Part shown: positions 1-8,158 of the stretch, in pieces
Layout of the letters: each line of letters starts with the position of its first letter
Numbering within the stretch: the first letter of the stretch is position 1
From: Halalkaliarchaeum sp. AArc-CO
GTDB taxonomy: Archaea; Halobacteriota; Halobacteria; Halobacteriales; Haloferacaceae
Reading direction: 5' to 3'
Assembly (NCBI RefSeq): GCF_024972735.1
Contig: NZ_CP087723.1
Span: forward strand, 2,948,261-3,012,260
Length of the DNA: 64,000 nucleotides
The notes under the pieces: model-generated
Seen by the model: only the letters and a program-made list of their open reading frames with translations
Database searches by the model: none
What the model was told of the DNA's origin: nothing
Program-made: the position numbers and the translations under genes

Positions 1-1
1 C

Positions 2-97
2 CAGTATCTGGCGAGGAAGGGGGGCGAGGAACGGTATCCAGAACGGCTGCAGCGGGTCGTACAGAAGTATCGACAGGAGCACTATCCCGATCGCTGA
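2..97 (+). CDS. C-terminal end of an unidentified protein (partial)
   Basis: An open frame enters from the left edge and runs 31 codons to a TGA at 95-97. The residues are charged and rich in Arg, Glu and Tyr, ending in HYPDR, which suits a cytosolic tail. The stop lies 6 nt before the next start codon, so the two genes are probably co-transcribed. Too little is present to name the family. Confidence 0.5.
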   Translation, partial: QYLARKGGEERYPERLQRVVQKYRQEHYPDR

Positions 98-103
98 AGA
101 GCC

Positions 104-325
104 ATGTTCGAACTCCTGGTACTGGCTTCGGTCCTCGGGGCGTGGTACGTCGCCGTGTTCCTTTTCAGCTACCACGTCGCCATCGGGCACGTGGACAGGC
201 TCCTCGAGATCGAAGAGGGCCAAGCGCCGCCGCAGTTGCTGCCCGAACTGGGCGAGTACGGAGAAAAACGGGCGTTATCCGCCGACGACATCGATCGGAT
301 GGACGACTGGGACCGGTGGGAGTGA
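104..325 (+). CDS. small single-pass membrane protein
   Basis: This 73-residue protein starts with one hydrophobic helix (about residues 3-25, LLVLASVLGAWYVAVFLFSY), followed by an acidic cytosolic tail ending in DDWDRWE. It begins 6 nt after the preceding partial gene and may be an accessory subunit to it. The acidic tail and GC-rich codons are host-like. No known family is recognised. Confidence 0.6.
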   Translation: MFELLVLASVLGAWYVAVFLFSYHVAIGHVDRLLEIEEGQAPPQLLPELGEYGEKRALSADDIDRMDDWDRWE

Positions 326-368
326 CGGATAGAGAGCGCGACTGACCGTGGCGTCGTGTCTGGTGGGT

Positions 369-1739
369 TCAGTCCCAGTCGTCCGGGAGACGACCGCCGA
401 CCTCGAGCTCCTGGATGTAGCCGTCGTCCATCTTCTCGCGGATCCGCTGTGAGGTCGTGTGGGTCGGTTCGACCTCGTCGTCTGCGAGTCGGGAGACGGC
501 TTCCGTAACGAGCGTTACTACCTCGGTGAGATCACGTGGGTCGAGTTTGTCCAGGGTGTCGGCGTGGGTGTGCCCCCAGCCACGACCTGACTGGTCGGAG
601 GTGGTCGAGACCATCACCGCGGGGATCCCCTCCTGGACGAACGCCCACTGATCGCCGTGGGGAGAAATCGTGTCGCCAGTCGATAGCGGCGCGTCGTAGT
701 CGTCGGTCACGGACTCGAAGACGTCCCCGATCGTCGCGAAGCCGTTCGTCCCCACCCGGAGGTTCCGGGAGTTGCAAGCGCCATCGAGGTTGACGACGCA
801 TTTGACCGCCTCCTTCGGGAGCGACTCCGCACAGTGGTACGCGCCCCACAGCCCGATCTCCTCGGCGCCGAACGTCACGAGCCTGAGCCGGCAGTCGAGG
901 TCGTCGGCGACCCGGGCGAGCAGCCGACCGATCCCGGCGACAGCCGCACAGCCGGCGGCGTTGTCGTTCGCGCCGTCGCTGATGTCGTGACCGTCGACGT
1001 GCGCCGTCACCAGCACCTCCCGGTCGGCGTCCGCCGGACCGACCGTCGCCTGGACGTTCCGGGACGTCGCCGGCTCGTTCCGGCAGTCGACGTCGAGTTC
1101 GACGACGGGAGCATCGTTCCCGCCGTCGTGGTCGGCCGCGAGGCGGGCGAGCCGGTCGCCGACCTCCGCCGAGACGCCCACCGCGGGGATCGGTCCCGGT
1201 CGTTCGTGGTAGCCGATCTCGCCGGTAGGCGGGAGTGCACCCTCGATGTGGTTCTGGAAGACGAACCCGGCTGCGCCCCGGTCGGCGGCGTTGACGTACT
1301 TTTCCATCCGGTGGATCCACCGATCCGACGAGTCGGGACTCTCGCTGGAGGCCATCACGATCGCACCCTGGATATCCTCCGCCGCGTCCGCGAAGTCGTC
1401 GTACGAACCCGTCCCGACGTCGACGAGGGGTCCCGAGACCATGTCTGCGGGAGTGCCGGGCAACGCGATCACCTCGTGGCTCTCCTCGTGGGCGCGTTCG
1501 AGGGGGCCGGAGATCCGCAAGGAGGAGTCGCCGCGCCACCACCCCGGGATCTCGAACTCCACGATCTCGGCGTCGGCGAGTCCCGCCGAATCGAACGCCT
1601 CACAGACGAGTTCGGCTCCCCGGCGCTCACCCTCCTGGCCGGCCATCCGGTTCCCCACGTCAGCGAGGTCTTCGAGCAGCCCCCACGCGAACGAACTGGT
1701 CCGTGCGTCGCCGACGACGCTCTCCGGAAGGTCCGTCAT
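369..1739 (-). CDS. M28 family zinc aminopeptidase with PA domain
   Basis: A 456-residue metallopeptidase. The zinc ligands and catalytic residues of family M28 are visible: AHVDGH, GANDNAAG (bridging Asp), FGAEEIGLWG (catalytic Glu pair), NLDGA and a final GHTHADTLD. A protease-associated domain lies between the N-terminal helix region and the catalytic core. The frame is open 101 codons further upstream, but MTDLPESV at 1739 is chosen because it sits in the short divergent promoter gap facing radB. No signal peptide is visible, so a cytosolic peptidase is inferred. Confidence 0.88.
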   Translation of the reverse strand: MTDLPESVVGDARTSSFAWGLLEDLADVGNRMAGQEGERRGAELVCEAFDSAGLADAEIVEFEIPGWWRGDSSLRISGPLERAHEESHEVIALPGTPADMVSGPLVDVGTGSYDDFADAAEDIQGAIVMASSESPDSSDRWIHRMEKYVNAADRGAAGFVFQNHIEGALPPTGEIGYHERPGPIPAVGVSAEVGDRLARLAADHDGGNDAPVVELDVDCRNEPATSRNVQATVGPADADREVLVTAHVDGHDISDGANDNAAGCAAVAGIGRLLARVADDLDCRLRLVTFGAEEIGLWGAYHCAESLPKEAVKCVVNLDGACNSRNLRVGTNGFATIGDVFESVTDDYDAPLSTGDTISPHGDQWAFVQEGIPAVMVSTTSDQSGRGWGHTHADTLDKLDPRDLTEVVTLVTEAVSRLADDEVEPTHTTSQRIREKMDDGYIQELEVGGRLPDDWD

Positions 1740-1805
1740 ATCTTCCCTTCGGATCCCCTGGCCCTTCACGCTGCGGGTCCCGGAACCGAAACGATCGAAC
1801 GAGGC

Positions 1806-1813
1806 ACTTTTTA
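1806..1813 (+). promoter_or_regulatory. TATA box of radB
   Basis: A T-rich CTTTTTAT box lies about 26-33 nt before the GTG start of radB. This is the spacing expected of a leaderless haloarchaeal transcript and supports the GTG at 1839 over the longer open frame upstream. Confidence 0.5.
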
Positions 1814-1838
1814 TCGGGTGGCGCCGAAACGTCTCTCC

Positions 1839-2552
1839 GTGAGCGATCCCCTTCCGGTCGGCTGTTCGTCGATCGACGATCTGCTGGGCGGCGGTCTCGA
1901 ACGCGGCACCGTCACCCAGGTGTACGGCCCGCCCGCGGCCGGAAAGACGAACCTCGCGCTTTCGGCGGCCGTCGAGGTCGCTGCCGGCGGAGGGCGGGTC
2001 TGTTACGTCGACACTGAAGGGCTCTCCGTCGATCGCTTTCACCAGCTACTCGAGGGGCGAATCGGCCGGCCGGACGTCGATGGCTCGCTGGAGGAAATCG
2101 CGGGACGGCTCGTTATCTCCGATGCCTACGACTTCGAGCAACAGCAACAGGCCGTCCGGGACGCCGAGGATCTCGCTCCAGACCTGGAGCTGATCGTCCT
2201 CGACAGCGCGACCGGCTTTTATCGGCTCGAACGTACCCTCGAAGCCGACGAGGACGCCGGCGAGTCGCTCCGGGCGGTCGCCCGGCAGGTAACCCATCTG
2301 CTGTCGCTTGCGCGCAAACACGACCTCGCCGTCGTGATCACCAACCAGGTGTTTACCGATCCCGACAGCGACCGGGCGAAACCGCTGGGCGGACACACGC
2401 TGGATCACTGGACGGGCGTGATTCTCCGCCTCGACCGATTCCGTGGCGGGAACCGCCGGGCCACCCTGGAGAAACATCGATCGAAGGCGGCCGGCGAGTC
2501 GACGACGTTCAAGATAACCGGCACTGGACTTGCAGACGCCGACAAGATGTGA
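1839..2552 (+). CDS. radB: DNA repair and recombination protein RadB
   Basis: A 237-residue RecA-fold ATPase and RadA paralogue that assists archaeal homologous recombination. Walker A is GPPAAGKT at residues 30-37, and Walker B is LELIVLD near residue 120. The N-terminal helix-hairpin-helix domain of RadA is absent, as is normal for RadB. The first residues after the GTG (SDPLPVGCSSIDDLLGGG) match the usual RadB beginning, so I trim the much longer open frame. It is divergent from the M28 peptidase gene. Confidence 0.92.
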   Translation: MSDPLPVGCSSIDDLLGGGLERGTVTQVYGPPAAGKTNLALSAAVEVAAGGGRVCYVDTEGLSVDRFHQLLEGRIGRPDVDGSLEEIAGRLVISDAYDFEQQQQAVRDAEDLAPDLELIVLDSATGFYRLERTLEADEDAGESLRAVARQVTHLLSLARKHDLAVVITNQVFTDPDSDRAKPLGGHTLDHWTGVILRLDRFRGGNRRATLEKHRSKAAGESTTFKITGTGLADADKM

Positions 2553-2598
2553 GACAGTCGAACTGAGACGGACGAGATTCCGGGTAGCAGCAACGGTC

Positions 2599-2608
2599 CT
2601 TTTATATC
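2599..2608 (+). promoter_or_regulatory. TATA box of the ArsR-like regulator
   Basis: CTTTTATATC lies 21-30 nt before the ATG at 2629, consistent with a leaderless start there. It argues against the upstream in-frame start near the end of radB. Confidence 0.5.
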
Positions 2609-2628
2609 CCGGACGACCACAAACGGCC

Positions 2629-3537
2629 ATGACCGGGAGTCACGACGAGCCCGACGAAAACGGGTCCGAACACCCCGATCCTGCCGACGTCTTCTCGTGG
2701 CTGGGGAACGAAACCCGGCTTTCGACCGTCAGTGTTCTCCACGGCGCAGAGGAGTCCCCCGTCCAGTTTTCCACGCTGTACGACCGCGTGGACGTCGACG
2801 ACAGCGCGCAGTTCAACTACCACCTCAAGAAACTGGTCCCCTATTTCATCTCGAAAACGGACGACGGGTACGAGTTGACCGCCGCTGGTCGCCGGCTCGC
2901 CCGCGCGGTGACCGCCGGGATGTACACGCGTAGTCCGACCGTCGATCCGTTCGACGTCGGCGGCGAATGCTACGCCTGCGGCGACTCCCGACTCCGGGGC
3001 GCGTACGCCGACGAGCGGTTCACCGTCGACTGTGACGAGTGCGGCGAGTCGATCCTGCGGGTCCACGTTCCGCCGACGCTGGTTCGCGGTCGGGACCCCG
3101 ACGAACTCGCCGACGCCTTCGAGCGGTGGTCGAGATACCAGGTCGAACAGGCCCGAACCGGGATCTGTCCCGAATGCGGCGGCACCGTCGACCCCCAGGT
3201 GCGGACCGATCTGGGCGAGGAGATTCCGTTCGAGGCGGTGGCGGCGTACCGCTGTACCGTCTGTGGTCGAGAGGCGGTGACGTCGTTCGGCTCGATCGCC
3301 TACCGACACCCGGACGTTCGGGGGTTCCACGAGCGCCGGGAGGCGTCGCTTTCGGACCGCCGGATCTGGGAGATCGGCCAGTACGTCGCCGGCGAGGGAG
3401 TCGAGGTGCACTCCCGGGACCCCTGGCTGGTCCGGGTGACGTTCCGCGCCGACGAAGACGTCTGCCAGGTGGAGATCGACGGCGACCTCGACGTGGTCGG
3501 AGTCGAGATCGCGGCCGACGAAGCTGGAGGCAAGTGA
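2629..3537 (+). CDS. ArsR-type winged-helix regulator with C-terminal zinc ribbons
   Basis: A 302-residue protein. Residues about 20-95 form an ArsR-like winged helix (FSWLGNETRLSTVSVL, then QFNYHLKKLVPYF). CYACG (114-118) and CDECGE form one Cys4 zinc ribbon; CPECGG and CTVCGRE form a second. The ATG at 2629 is chosen because a TTTTATATCC TATA element sits about 25 nt upstream. It is probably a DNA-binding regulator whose effector is unknown. Confidence 0.85.
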   Translation: MTGSHDEPDENGSEHPDPADVFSWLGNETRLSTVSVLHGAEESPVQFSTLYDRVDVDDSAQFNYHLKKLVPYFISKTDDGYELTAAGRRLARAVTAGMYTRSPTVDPFDVGGECYACGDSRLRGAYADERFTVDCDECGESILRVHVPPTLVRGRDPDELADAFERWSRYQVEQARTGICPECGGTVDPQVRTDLGEEIPFEAVAAYRCTVCGREAVTSFGSIAYRHPDVRGFHERREASLSDRRIWEIGQYVAGEGVEVHSRDPWLVRVTFRADEDVCQVEIDGDLDVVGVEIAADEAGGK

Positions 3538-3541
3538 GAAA

Positions 3542-4132
3542 TCACTCCTTGCTCGGGCCGAACAGCTCTCCGGCGTCGGCGGGCACGTCGAAGTCGTGGA
3601 AGTGGTCGCCCTCCTCTTTCGAGAGGATGTTCAGCGCGGCGGCGGCGCCGTCGCCGGCGGAGATGACGGCCTGCCACTCCTCGGTCCTGACCATCGCGCC
3701 CGTCGCATAGGCGTCTGCGACGCTGGTCTCCATCGTCACGTCGACGTCGACGACATCGCCGTCGAACGCGCAGCCGAGCGATTCGGCCAGGTCCCGGTTC
3801 GCGCCGGTCGCGAGCACCAGGTAGTCGGCGCCGTACTCGCCCTGGGCGGTCTCGACGACGAACCCGTCGTCGGTCGCCGAAACGTCGGTCACTTCCTCGC
3901 CCTGGCGCCTGTCGACGCCGAAGCTGTCGACCTGTTTGCGGGCGGTCTCCAGGAACGCCGTCCCGTCGACGGAGCCGATCCCGAGGTAGTTGAACAGGTG
4001 GGCCTTGTGCATCCACGTCCCGTCGGTGTCGAAGACGGTCGTCTCGAGCCCGTTCTTCTGGGCGAACAGGGCGGCGCTCAGGCCGGCGGGGCCGCCTCCG
4101 ACCACGAGTACGTCTGTGTTAATACTACTCAT
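3542..4132 (-). CDS. thioredoxin reductase-like FAD/NAD(P) protein without redox cysteines
   Basis: A 196-residue flavoprotein. The dinucleotide-binding motif VVGGGPAGLSAA is at residues 9-20, and a second FAD-contact motif, LVLATGAN, is in the middle. It is much shorter than classical thioredoxin reductase (about 310) and has no CxxC redox pair; its single Cys (LGCAF) stands alone. Such short forms occur in haloarchaea, but their substrate is not known. It is convergent with the ArsR-like gene, with 4 nt between stops. Confidence 0.8.
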   Translation of the reverse strand: MSSINTDVLVVGGGPAGLSAALFAQKNGLETTVFDTDGTWMHKAHLFNYLGIGSVDGTAFLETARKQVDSFGVDRRQGEEVTDVSATDDGFVVETAQGEYGADYLVLATGANRDLAESLGCAFDGDVVDVDVTMETSVADAYATGAMVRTEEWQAVISAGDGAAAALNILSKEEGDHFHDFDVPADAGELFGPSKE

Positions 4133-4256
4133 GCAACTGACGTTCGGACTGAACCGTCAAAACGTTGACCCGGTTGCGCGTCTGGCACGTGGGCCCGGGG
4201 TGAAACCCGTCCGCAAGGAGCCGGGTTTTTAAGCGACTCCCGCCATTTCAGAAGAT

Positions 4257-4718
4257 ATGCTCGAGACAGGCGAGGACGCACCCGATTTCACCCTCCAGAA
4301 CCAGGACGACGAGCCGGTCACGCTGTCGGACATCGACGCGGAATACACGGTCGTGTATTTCTATCCCCGGGCGGACACCCCGGGCTGTACGACCGAGGCG
4401 TGCGGCTTCCGCGACGAGTGGGGTGCCTTTTCCGACGCCGGCGTGGCCGTCGTCGGAATCAGCGACGACCCGGTCGAGGACCTCGCGGACTTCGCCGAGA
4501 AGTACGATCTCCCGTTCGACCTGCTGTCAGATCCCGACGGCGAGGTCGCATCGGCGTACGACTCCTACGGCGAGAAGAACGTGTTCGGCAACACCGTCGA
4601 CGGCGTCTTCCGGAACACCTACGTCGTCGACGCCGGGAGCGAGATCGTACTCGCCTACGAGGGAGTCTCCCCCGAGGATCACGCCGAGGAGATCCTCGCC
4701 GATCTCGAATCGCTGTAG
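4257..4718 (+). CDS. bcp: peroxiredoxin (Bcp/PrxQ type)
   Basis: A 153-residue thiol peroxidase that reduces hydroperoxides in the cytosol. The peroxidatic Cys44 is in RADTPGCTTEAC, with a resolving Cys49 five residues later, the atypical two-Cys PrxQ pattern. Length matches the family. A TTTTTAAG box lies about 30 nt upstream of the ATG. It is divergent from the thioredoxin reductase-like gene, which suggests a shared redox role. Confidence 0.93.
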   Translation: MLETGEDAPDFTLQNQDDEPVTLSDIDAEYTVVYFYPRADTPGCTTEACGFRDEWGAFSDAGVAVVGISDDPVEDLADFAEKYDLPFDLLSDPDGEVASAYDSYGEKNVFGNTVDGVFRNTYVVDAGSEIVLAYEGVSPEDHAEEILADLESL

Positions 4719-4922
4719 GTCCCCGGATTCGAGACGCCGGCGTGGTGACGCTGGACGACCACGACGGCCACCCGAGCATCAGGTCGCTCGTGGCGGACGG
4801 CGCCGAGGTCACCACGTTCTAGACACCCAGCGTTTGCTGCGGTCGCTCGCTGGCTCGCGGCTTCGCCGCTCGCGATTCGAGGTGCTCACTTCGTTCGCAC
4901 CTCGCTCCGCTCACTCCCTGTC

Positions 4923-4945
4923 GCCGGGCGGCGACGCCGCCCGGC
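4923..4945. repeat. perfect 10-bp stem-loop
   Basis: GCCGGGCGGC and GCCGCCCGGC are exact inverted copies with a 3-nt GAC loop. It is the strongest palindrome in the cluster and lacks a following T-run on either strand. A dispersed-repeat origin seems more likely than a terminator. Confidence 0.6.
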
Positions 4946-5083
4946 TGCAAGAGGTTCCGTTGGAACCTCCCTGGCAAAAGCTGGACCAAAAGCCTGCGAG
5001 CCGAGCGACTACGTGGCGGCTGCAATCGGTTCCACGAACCCACAAAGATGACGAGCAGTAGTATCCGATAGTATCCGTGAACC

Positions 5084-5106
5084 GCCTCGGGGTCAAGCCC
5101 CGTGGC
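5084..5106. repeat. stem-loop resembling an IS200/IS605 terminal hairpin
   Basis: GCCTCGGGG and CCCCGTGGC pair over 8 of 9 positions around a 5-nt loop. The hairpin at the right end of the intact IS200/IS605 element in this window (21724-21745) also uses CCTCGGG/CCCGAGG. This may be the scar or short non-autonomous relic of a related element; that is inference. Confidence 0.4.
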
Positions 5107-5288
5107 ATTCGCCTCGACAGCCTGTAAAAAGACGAGCGGTAGCACCGGCGGATCTGCGCGACAGATTTTTTGGCGGGGGTCGAGGGAAGCGAGGCGCGAC
5201 CGGATGGAGCGCCTCGCCTTCCCGAGGCACCCGTTAAAAAAGGTGGAGGTACAAGACATTTATCGCGTCGTGTGTTAGGGGTCAGTGA

Positions 5289-6401
5289 ATGCTGCTGATC
5301 CTCTGTGTCGACCTCGACGACGACCTCGGCCGGAAGACCGGGCTACAGACCCCGGTGATCGGCCGCGACGAAGTCGAACGATCCGCGGTCGCGCTCGCGA
5401 CGGTGGATCCGGAGGATTCCGACGTCAACGTCCTGTTTCAGGGAGTTCATCTCTACGACGAACTCGTCCACCGCGAGGACCAGGAAGTCGAGGTCGCGGC
5501 CGTGACCGGCGTCGAAGGCAAAGACGTCGCCGCCAACCGCGCGGTCGGGCGGGAGGTCGACCGCGTGCTCGCCGAGCTGGAGACCGGCGAGGAAGTACAC
5601 GCGATCGTCATCACCGACGGCGCACAGGACGAGTCGGTGCTGCCGGTGATCCGCTCGCGGATGCCGATCGACGGCGTCCGGCGGGTCGTCGTCCGGCAGG
5701 CACAGGACCTCGAGTCGATGTACTACACCATAAAGCAGGTGCTGGCCGACCCCGAAACCCGCGGTACCGTCCTGGTGCCGCTGGGAATCCTGCTGTTGAT
5801 CTACCCGTTCGTGGTGATCGCGGGGCAGTTCGACGTCGGTGGGGCCGTCGTTTTGGGGCTCATTTCGGCGCTTCTGGGGCTGTACTCGCTGTTTCGCGGG
5901 CTGGGCCTCGAGACCACCATCGACAGCGTCGCAGAGCGGGTCCGGTCCGGGCTGTACGCCGGCCGGGTGACGCTCATCACCTACGTGGTCGCGCTCGCGC
6001 TGCTGGTCGTCTCGGGGGTCCAGGGGTACGAAACGGCGGTGACCGTCTCGGCGACCGTCGAAGACGCCTCCCGGACGGTCGCGCTCGCGGCGTTCGTCCA
6101 CGGCGCGATCCAGTGGGTCGCTGCAGCGGGGATCACCTCCAGTCTGGGCCAGATAACCGACGAGTACCTCGCGGGACGGTTCCGGTGGCGCTACCTCAAC
6201 GCGCCGTTTTACGTGATCGCGATCGCCGGGGTCGTGTTCGCGCTGTCGGGCTTTTTCCTCCCCGAGGCGCCCGGCATCACCACCGTGACGCTCTCGGAGC
6301 TCGCGATCGCGCTGACCGCCGGCACGCTCCTCGGCGTCCTGTCGACGCTCACGTTCGCGGTCGCCGAGTCGAAGACCCCCTCGACTGCAGAACCCGCCTG
6401 A
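5289..6401 (+). CDS. DUF373 family membrane protein
   Basis: A 370-residue protein. The first 155 residues form a soluble domain beginning LLILCVDLDDDLGRKTGL, the typical DUF373 opening, and the remainder contains about six hydrophobic helices. DUF373 proteins are conserved in euryarchaea and of unknown function. The ATG follows the intergenic repeat region. It is convergent with pyrE, with 13 nt between the stops. Confidence 0.87.
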   Translation: MLLILCVDLDDDLGRKTGLQTPVIGRDEVERSAVALATVDPEDSDVNVLFQGVHLYDELVHREDQEVEVAAVTGVEGKDVAANRAVGREVDRVLAELETGEEVHAIVITDGAQDESVLPVIRSRMPIDGVRRVVVRQAQDLESMYYTIKQVLADPETRGTVLVPLGILLLIYPFVVIAGQFDVGGAVVLGLISALLGLYSLFRGLGLETTIDSVAERVRSGLYAGRVTLITYVVALALLVVSGVQGYETAVTVSATVEDASRTVALAAFVHGAIQWVAAAGITSSLGQITDEYLAGRFRWRYLNAPFYVIAIAGVVFALSGFFLPEAPGITTVTLSELAIALTAGTLLGVLSTLTFAVAESKTPSTAEPA

Positions 6402-6414
6402 CCGGTGCGACCGC

Positions 6415-6978
6415 TCAGTCCCGATCCGCCAACAGCTCGGTTGCGGTGAGCAGCGACTCCAGTTCGATCCCGTGATCCGCCAGCAGCTCGCTCGCCCCCT
6501 CCTCTCGGTCGACGACGACGAACACCCGGTCGACCGTCGCGCCGGCTTCCCGGAGCGCCTCGACCGCCGAAAGCGCCGATTTCCCGGTGGTCGCGATGTC
6601 TTCGAGAACGATCACCTCCTCGCCGTCGTCGAGTCGTCCTTCGACCCGGTTTCCGGTGCCGTACTCTTTGGTCTCCTTGCGGACGATAACGTACGGACGA
6701 CCGAGTTCCGTCGCCGTCACCGCGACCAGCGGCACCGCCCCAAGCGCCACGCCAGCGAGCGTCGACTCGGTGTCGGCGAGCCGCTCTGCAAACGCCGACG
6801 CGATCGCCTCGAGGCAGTCGGGATCGGTCTCGAAGAGGTACTTGTCGACGTAGTAGTCGCTCGTGCCACCGTGCGAGAGCTCGAACTCGCCGAACTCGAC
6901 GGCCTCGGCCGCCCGGAGCGCAGCCACGAGGTCGCGATCGGTGCCGTCGTTCGTCCGGGGGGAGTCGGAATCACTCAT
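6415..6978 (-). CDS. pyrE: orotate phosphoribosyltransferase
   Basis: A 187-residue enzyme of de novo pyrimidine synthesis that joins orotate and PRPP to give orotidine 5'-phosphate. The PRPP-binding signature [13 protein letters not shown] is at residues 122-134, and the Lys-rich loop [11 protein letters not shown] precedes it. Length is normal for archaeal PyrE, with a short haloarchaeal N-terminal extension. It is transcribed alone, in the same direction as the Tfx-like gene upstream. Confidence 0.95.
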   Translation of the reverse strand: MSDSDSPRTNDGTDRDLVAALRAAEAVEFGEFELSHGGTSDYYVDKYLFETDPDCLEAIASAFAERLADTESTLAGVALGAVPLVAVTATELGRPYVIVRKETKEYGTGNRVEGRLDDGEEVIVLEDIATTGKSALSAVEALREAGATVDRVFVVVDREEGASELLADHGIELESLLTATELLADRD

Positions 6979-7041
6979 TATCCAACCCAGACGCGGGTGG
7001 TGCCTAAAAGCGCCGCGGACGGGTCCTGGTCGGCTGTGGAG

Positions 7042-7515
7042 TCATTCGGTGCGGACCTGAACCGTTCCGTCCCCAGTGACGCCCACGAGCAGCTCCCGCC
7101 GGACCTTCCGCCCCTGGACGGCGTCGCCTGCGGCGTCGCTGATTGCCTTCATCAGGTCCGGCGCGGTGCGGTTCACCTTCACGCCCGCCTCGTCGCAGGC
7201 GTCGTACACCCGGTTCGGGATGTCGTACAGGTCGGTTCCGGTGTCGATCCGAACCTGCACCGGGGCGGTGAGCGCCTCCGCGAAACTGACGGTCTCGTGT
7301 GCCTTCCTGACGTTCTCGCGGGCGCTGGCCTCGACGCTGGAGACGTTCGCTCGTGACGTCCCGAGACGACTCGCGATGTCGGCCTGCCGGAGCCCCCGCT
7401 CGCGGAGCGCGAGCACCTCTGCCTGCCGCCTGGTGAGAATGTTCTCGTCGGGATCGAATCCGAGCCGCTCCAGCAGCTCGTCGACGTCCGCGGCGTCACC
7501 GGCGTCGTCACTCAT
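7042..7515 (-). CDS. Tfx family transcriptional regulator
   Basis: A 157-residue protein with an N-terminal helix-turn-helix (LTRRQAEVLALRERGLRQAD, then IASRLGTSRANVSSVE) typical of Tfx, first studied as a regulator in methanogens. The C-terminal domain carries the paired VQVRIDTGTDLYDIP segment. A start nine codons upstream is possible; MSDDAG at 7515 is preferred because acidic haloarchaeal N-termini of this kind are common. The regulated genes are not identifiable here. Confidence 0.82.
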   Translation of the reverse strand: MSDDAGDAADVDELLERLGFDPDENILTRRQAEVLALRERGLRQADIASRLGTSRANVSSVEASARENVRKAHETVSFAEALTAPVQVRIDTGTDLYDIPNRVYDACDEAGVKVNRTAPDLMKAISDAAGDAVQGRKVRRELLVGVTGDGTVQVRTE

Positions 7516-7665
7516 ACCTGCCGGTTCGTAGGGTGTACTCAAAAAGGCAACCGAAAACTGCAGGCGCCGACCGTCCGGCTGTGGTCCGTCCGGCCGATAT
7601 CAGTCCGCTGGCGATTATCCGAGAGTGCCGACTGTCCGCACCGGCTCGAGGACTGTGCAGTCGCG

Positions 7666-8133
7666 TTATCCGCCCCAGAAGTTCTCCCGGCTCCCGAGCC
7701 GCTCCCGGCCGACCGACTCCTCGTCGTCCTCCGAGGGCTCTGCGCCGTCGTCCTCACCTTCGGAGACGCCCTCGATCTCGTCTTCCTCTTCCGACTCCAG
7801 CGGGAGCCGTTCGACGATCTCTTTTGCGGTGGCGTGGTTCGACTTCACCCGGTCGATCCGCACCCTCGCCCTGGCCTCCGGCAACAGCCCGTCGATCAGG
7901 ACGATGAATCCGTCGTCGGTCCGGCCGACACCGGCGCCGCTTTCGTGGATGTCGTCGACCTCGACGATCACTTCCTCGCCGGGCTGGACCGGCTGCTGTT
8001 TTAGCTCCGAGATGGGCATGTTGTAGTGGTTGCACCACTCGGCGCCCCCGCGGTCGCCGTAGTGCTGGCATCCCATTCCCTGGATTCGTTCCTGAAAACT
8101 CGGGCAGTCGTCTGCGAGCGGACAGTTCGGCAT
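7666..8133 (-). CDS. TRAM domain protein with N-terminal Cys cluster
   Basis: A 155-residue protein. Residues 1-38 contain five Cys in the pattern CPLADDC...GCQH...WCNH, a probable metal site. A TRAM domain follows (GEEVIVEVDDIHESGAGVGR), a small beta-barrel RNA-binding fold found in tRNA-modifying enzymes and archaeal RNA chaperones. The tail is highly acidic and low in complexity. An RNA-binding or chaperone role is inferred. Confidence 0.82.
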   Translation of the reverse strand: MPNCPLADDCPSFQERIQGMGCQHYGDRGGAEWCNHYNMPISELKQQPVQPGEEVIVEVDDIHESGAGVGRTDDGFIVLIDGLLPEARARVRIDRVKSNHATAKEIVERLPLESEEEDEIEGVSEGEDDGAEPSEDDEESVGRERLGSRENFWGG

Positions 8134-8158
8134 GTCTACCGGTAGGCAACGGAGCGGT

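Larger units (their letters stand above)
4719..5288. other. 570-bp intergenic region with clustered palindromes
   Basis: No convincing gene is seen; the open frames here have no family resemblance and follow the palindromes. The stretch 4830-5110 holds a chain of inverted repeats: 7 bp at 4879-4903, a perfect 10-bp stem at 4923-4945, a perfect 8-bp stem at 4951-4969, and a 9-bp stem with one mismatch at 5084-5106. The last resembles the hairpin at IS200/IS605 right ends. A TATA-like ACATTTATC near 5256 may serve the DUF373 gene. Confidence 0.5.

Noticed and set aside
4819..5259. A 146-codon minus-strand open frame in the palindrome region
   Set aside because: Its translation follows the inverted repeats and shows no gene-like pattern, so it is treated as repeat DNA.
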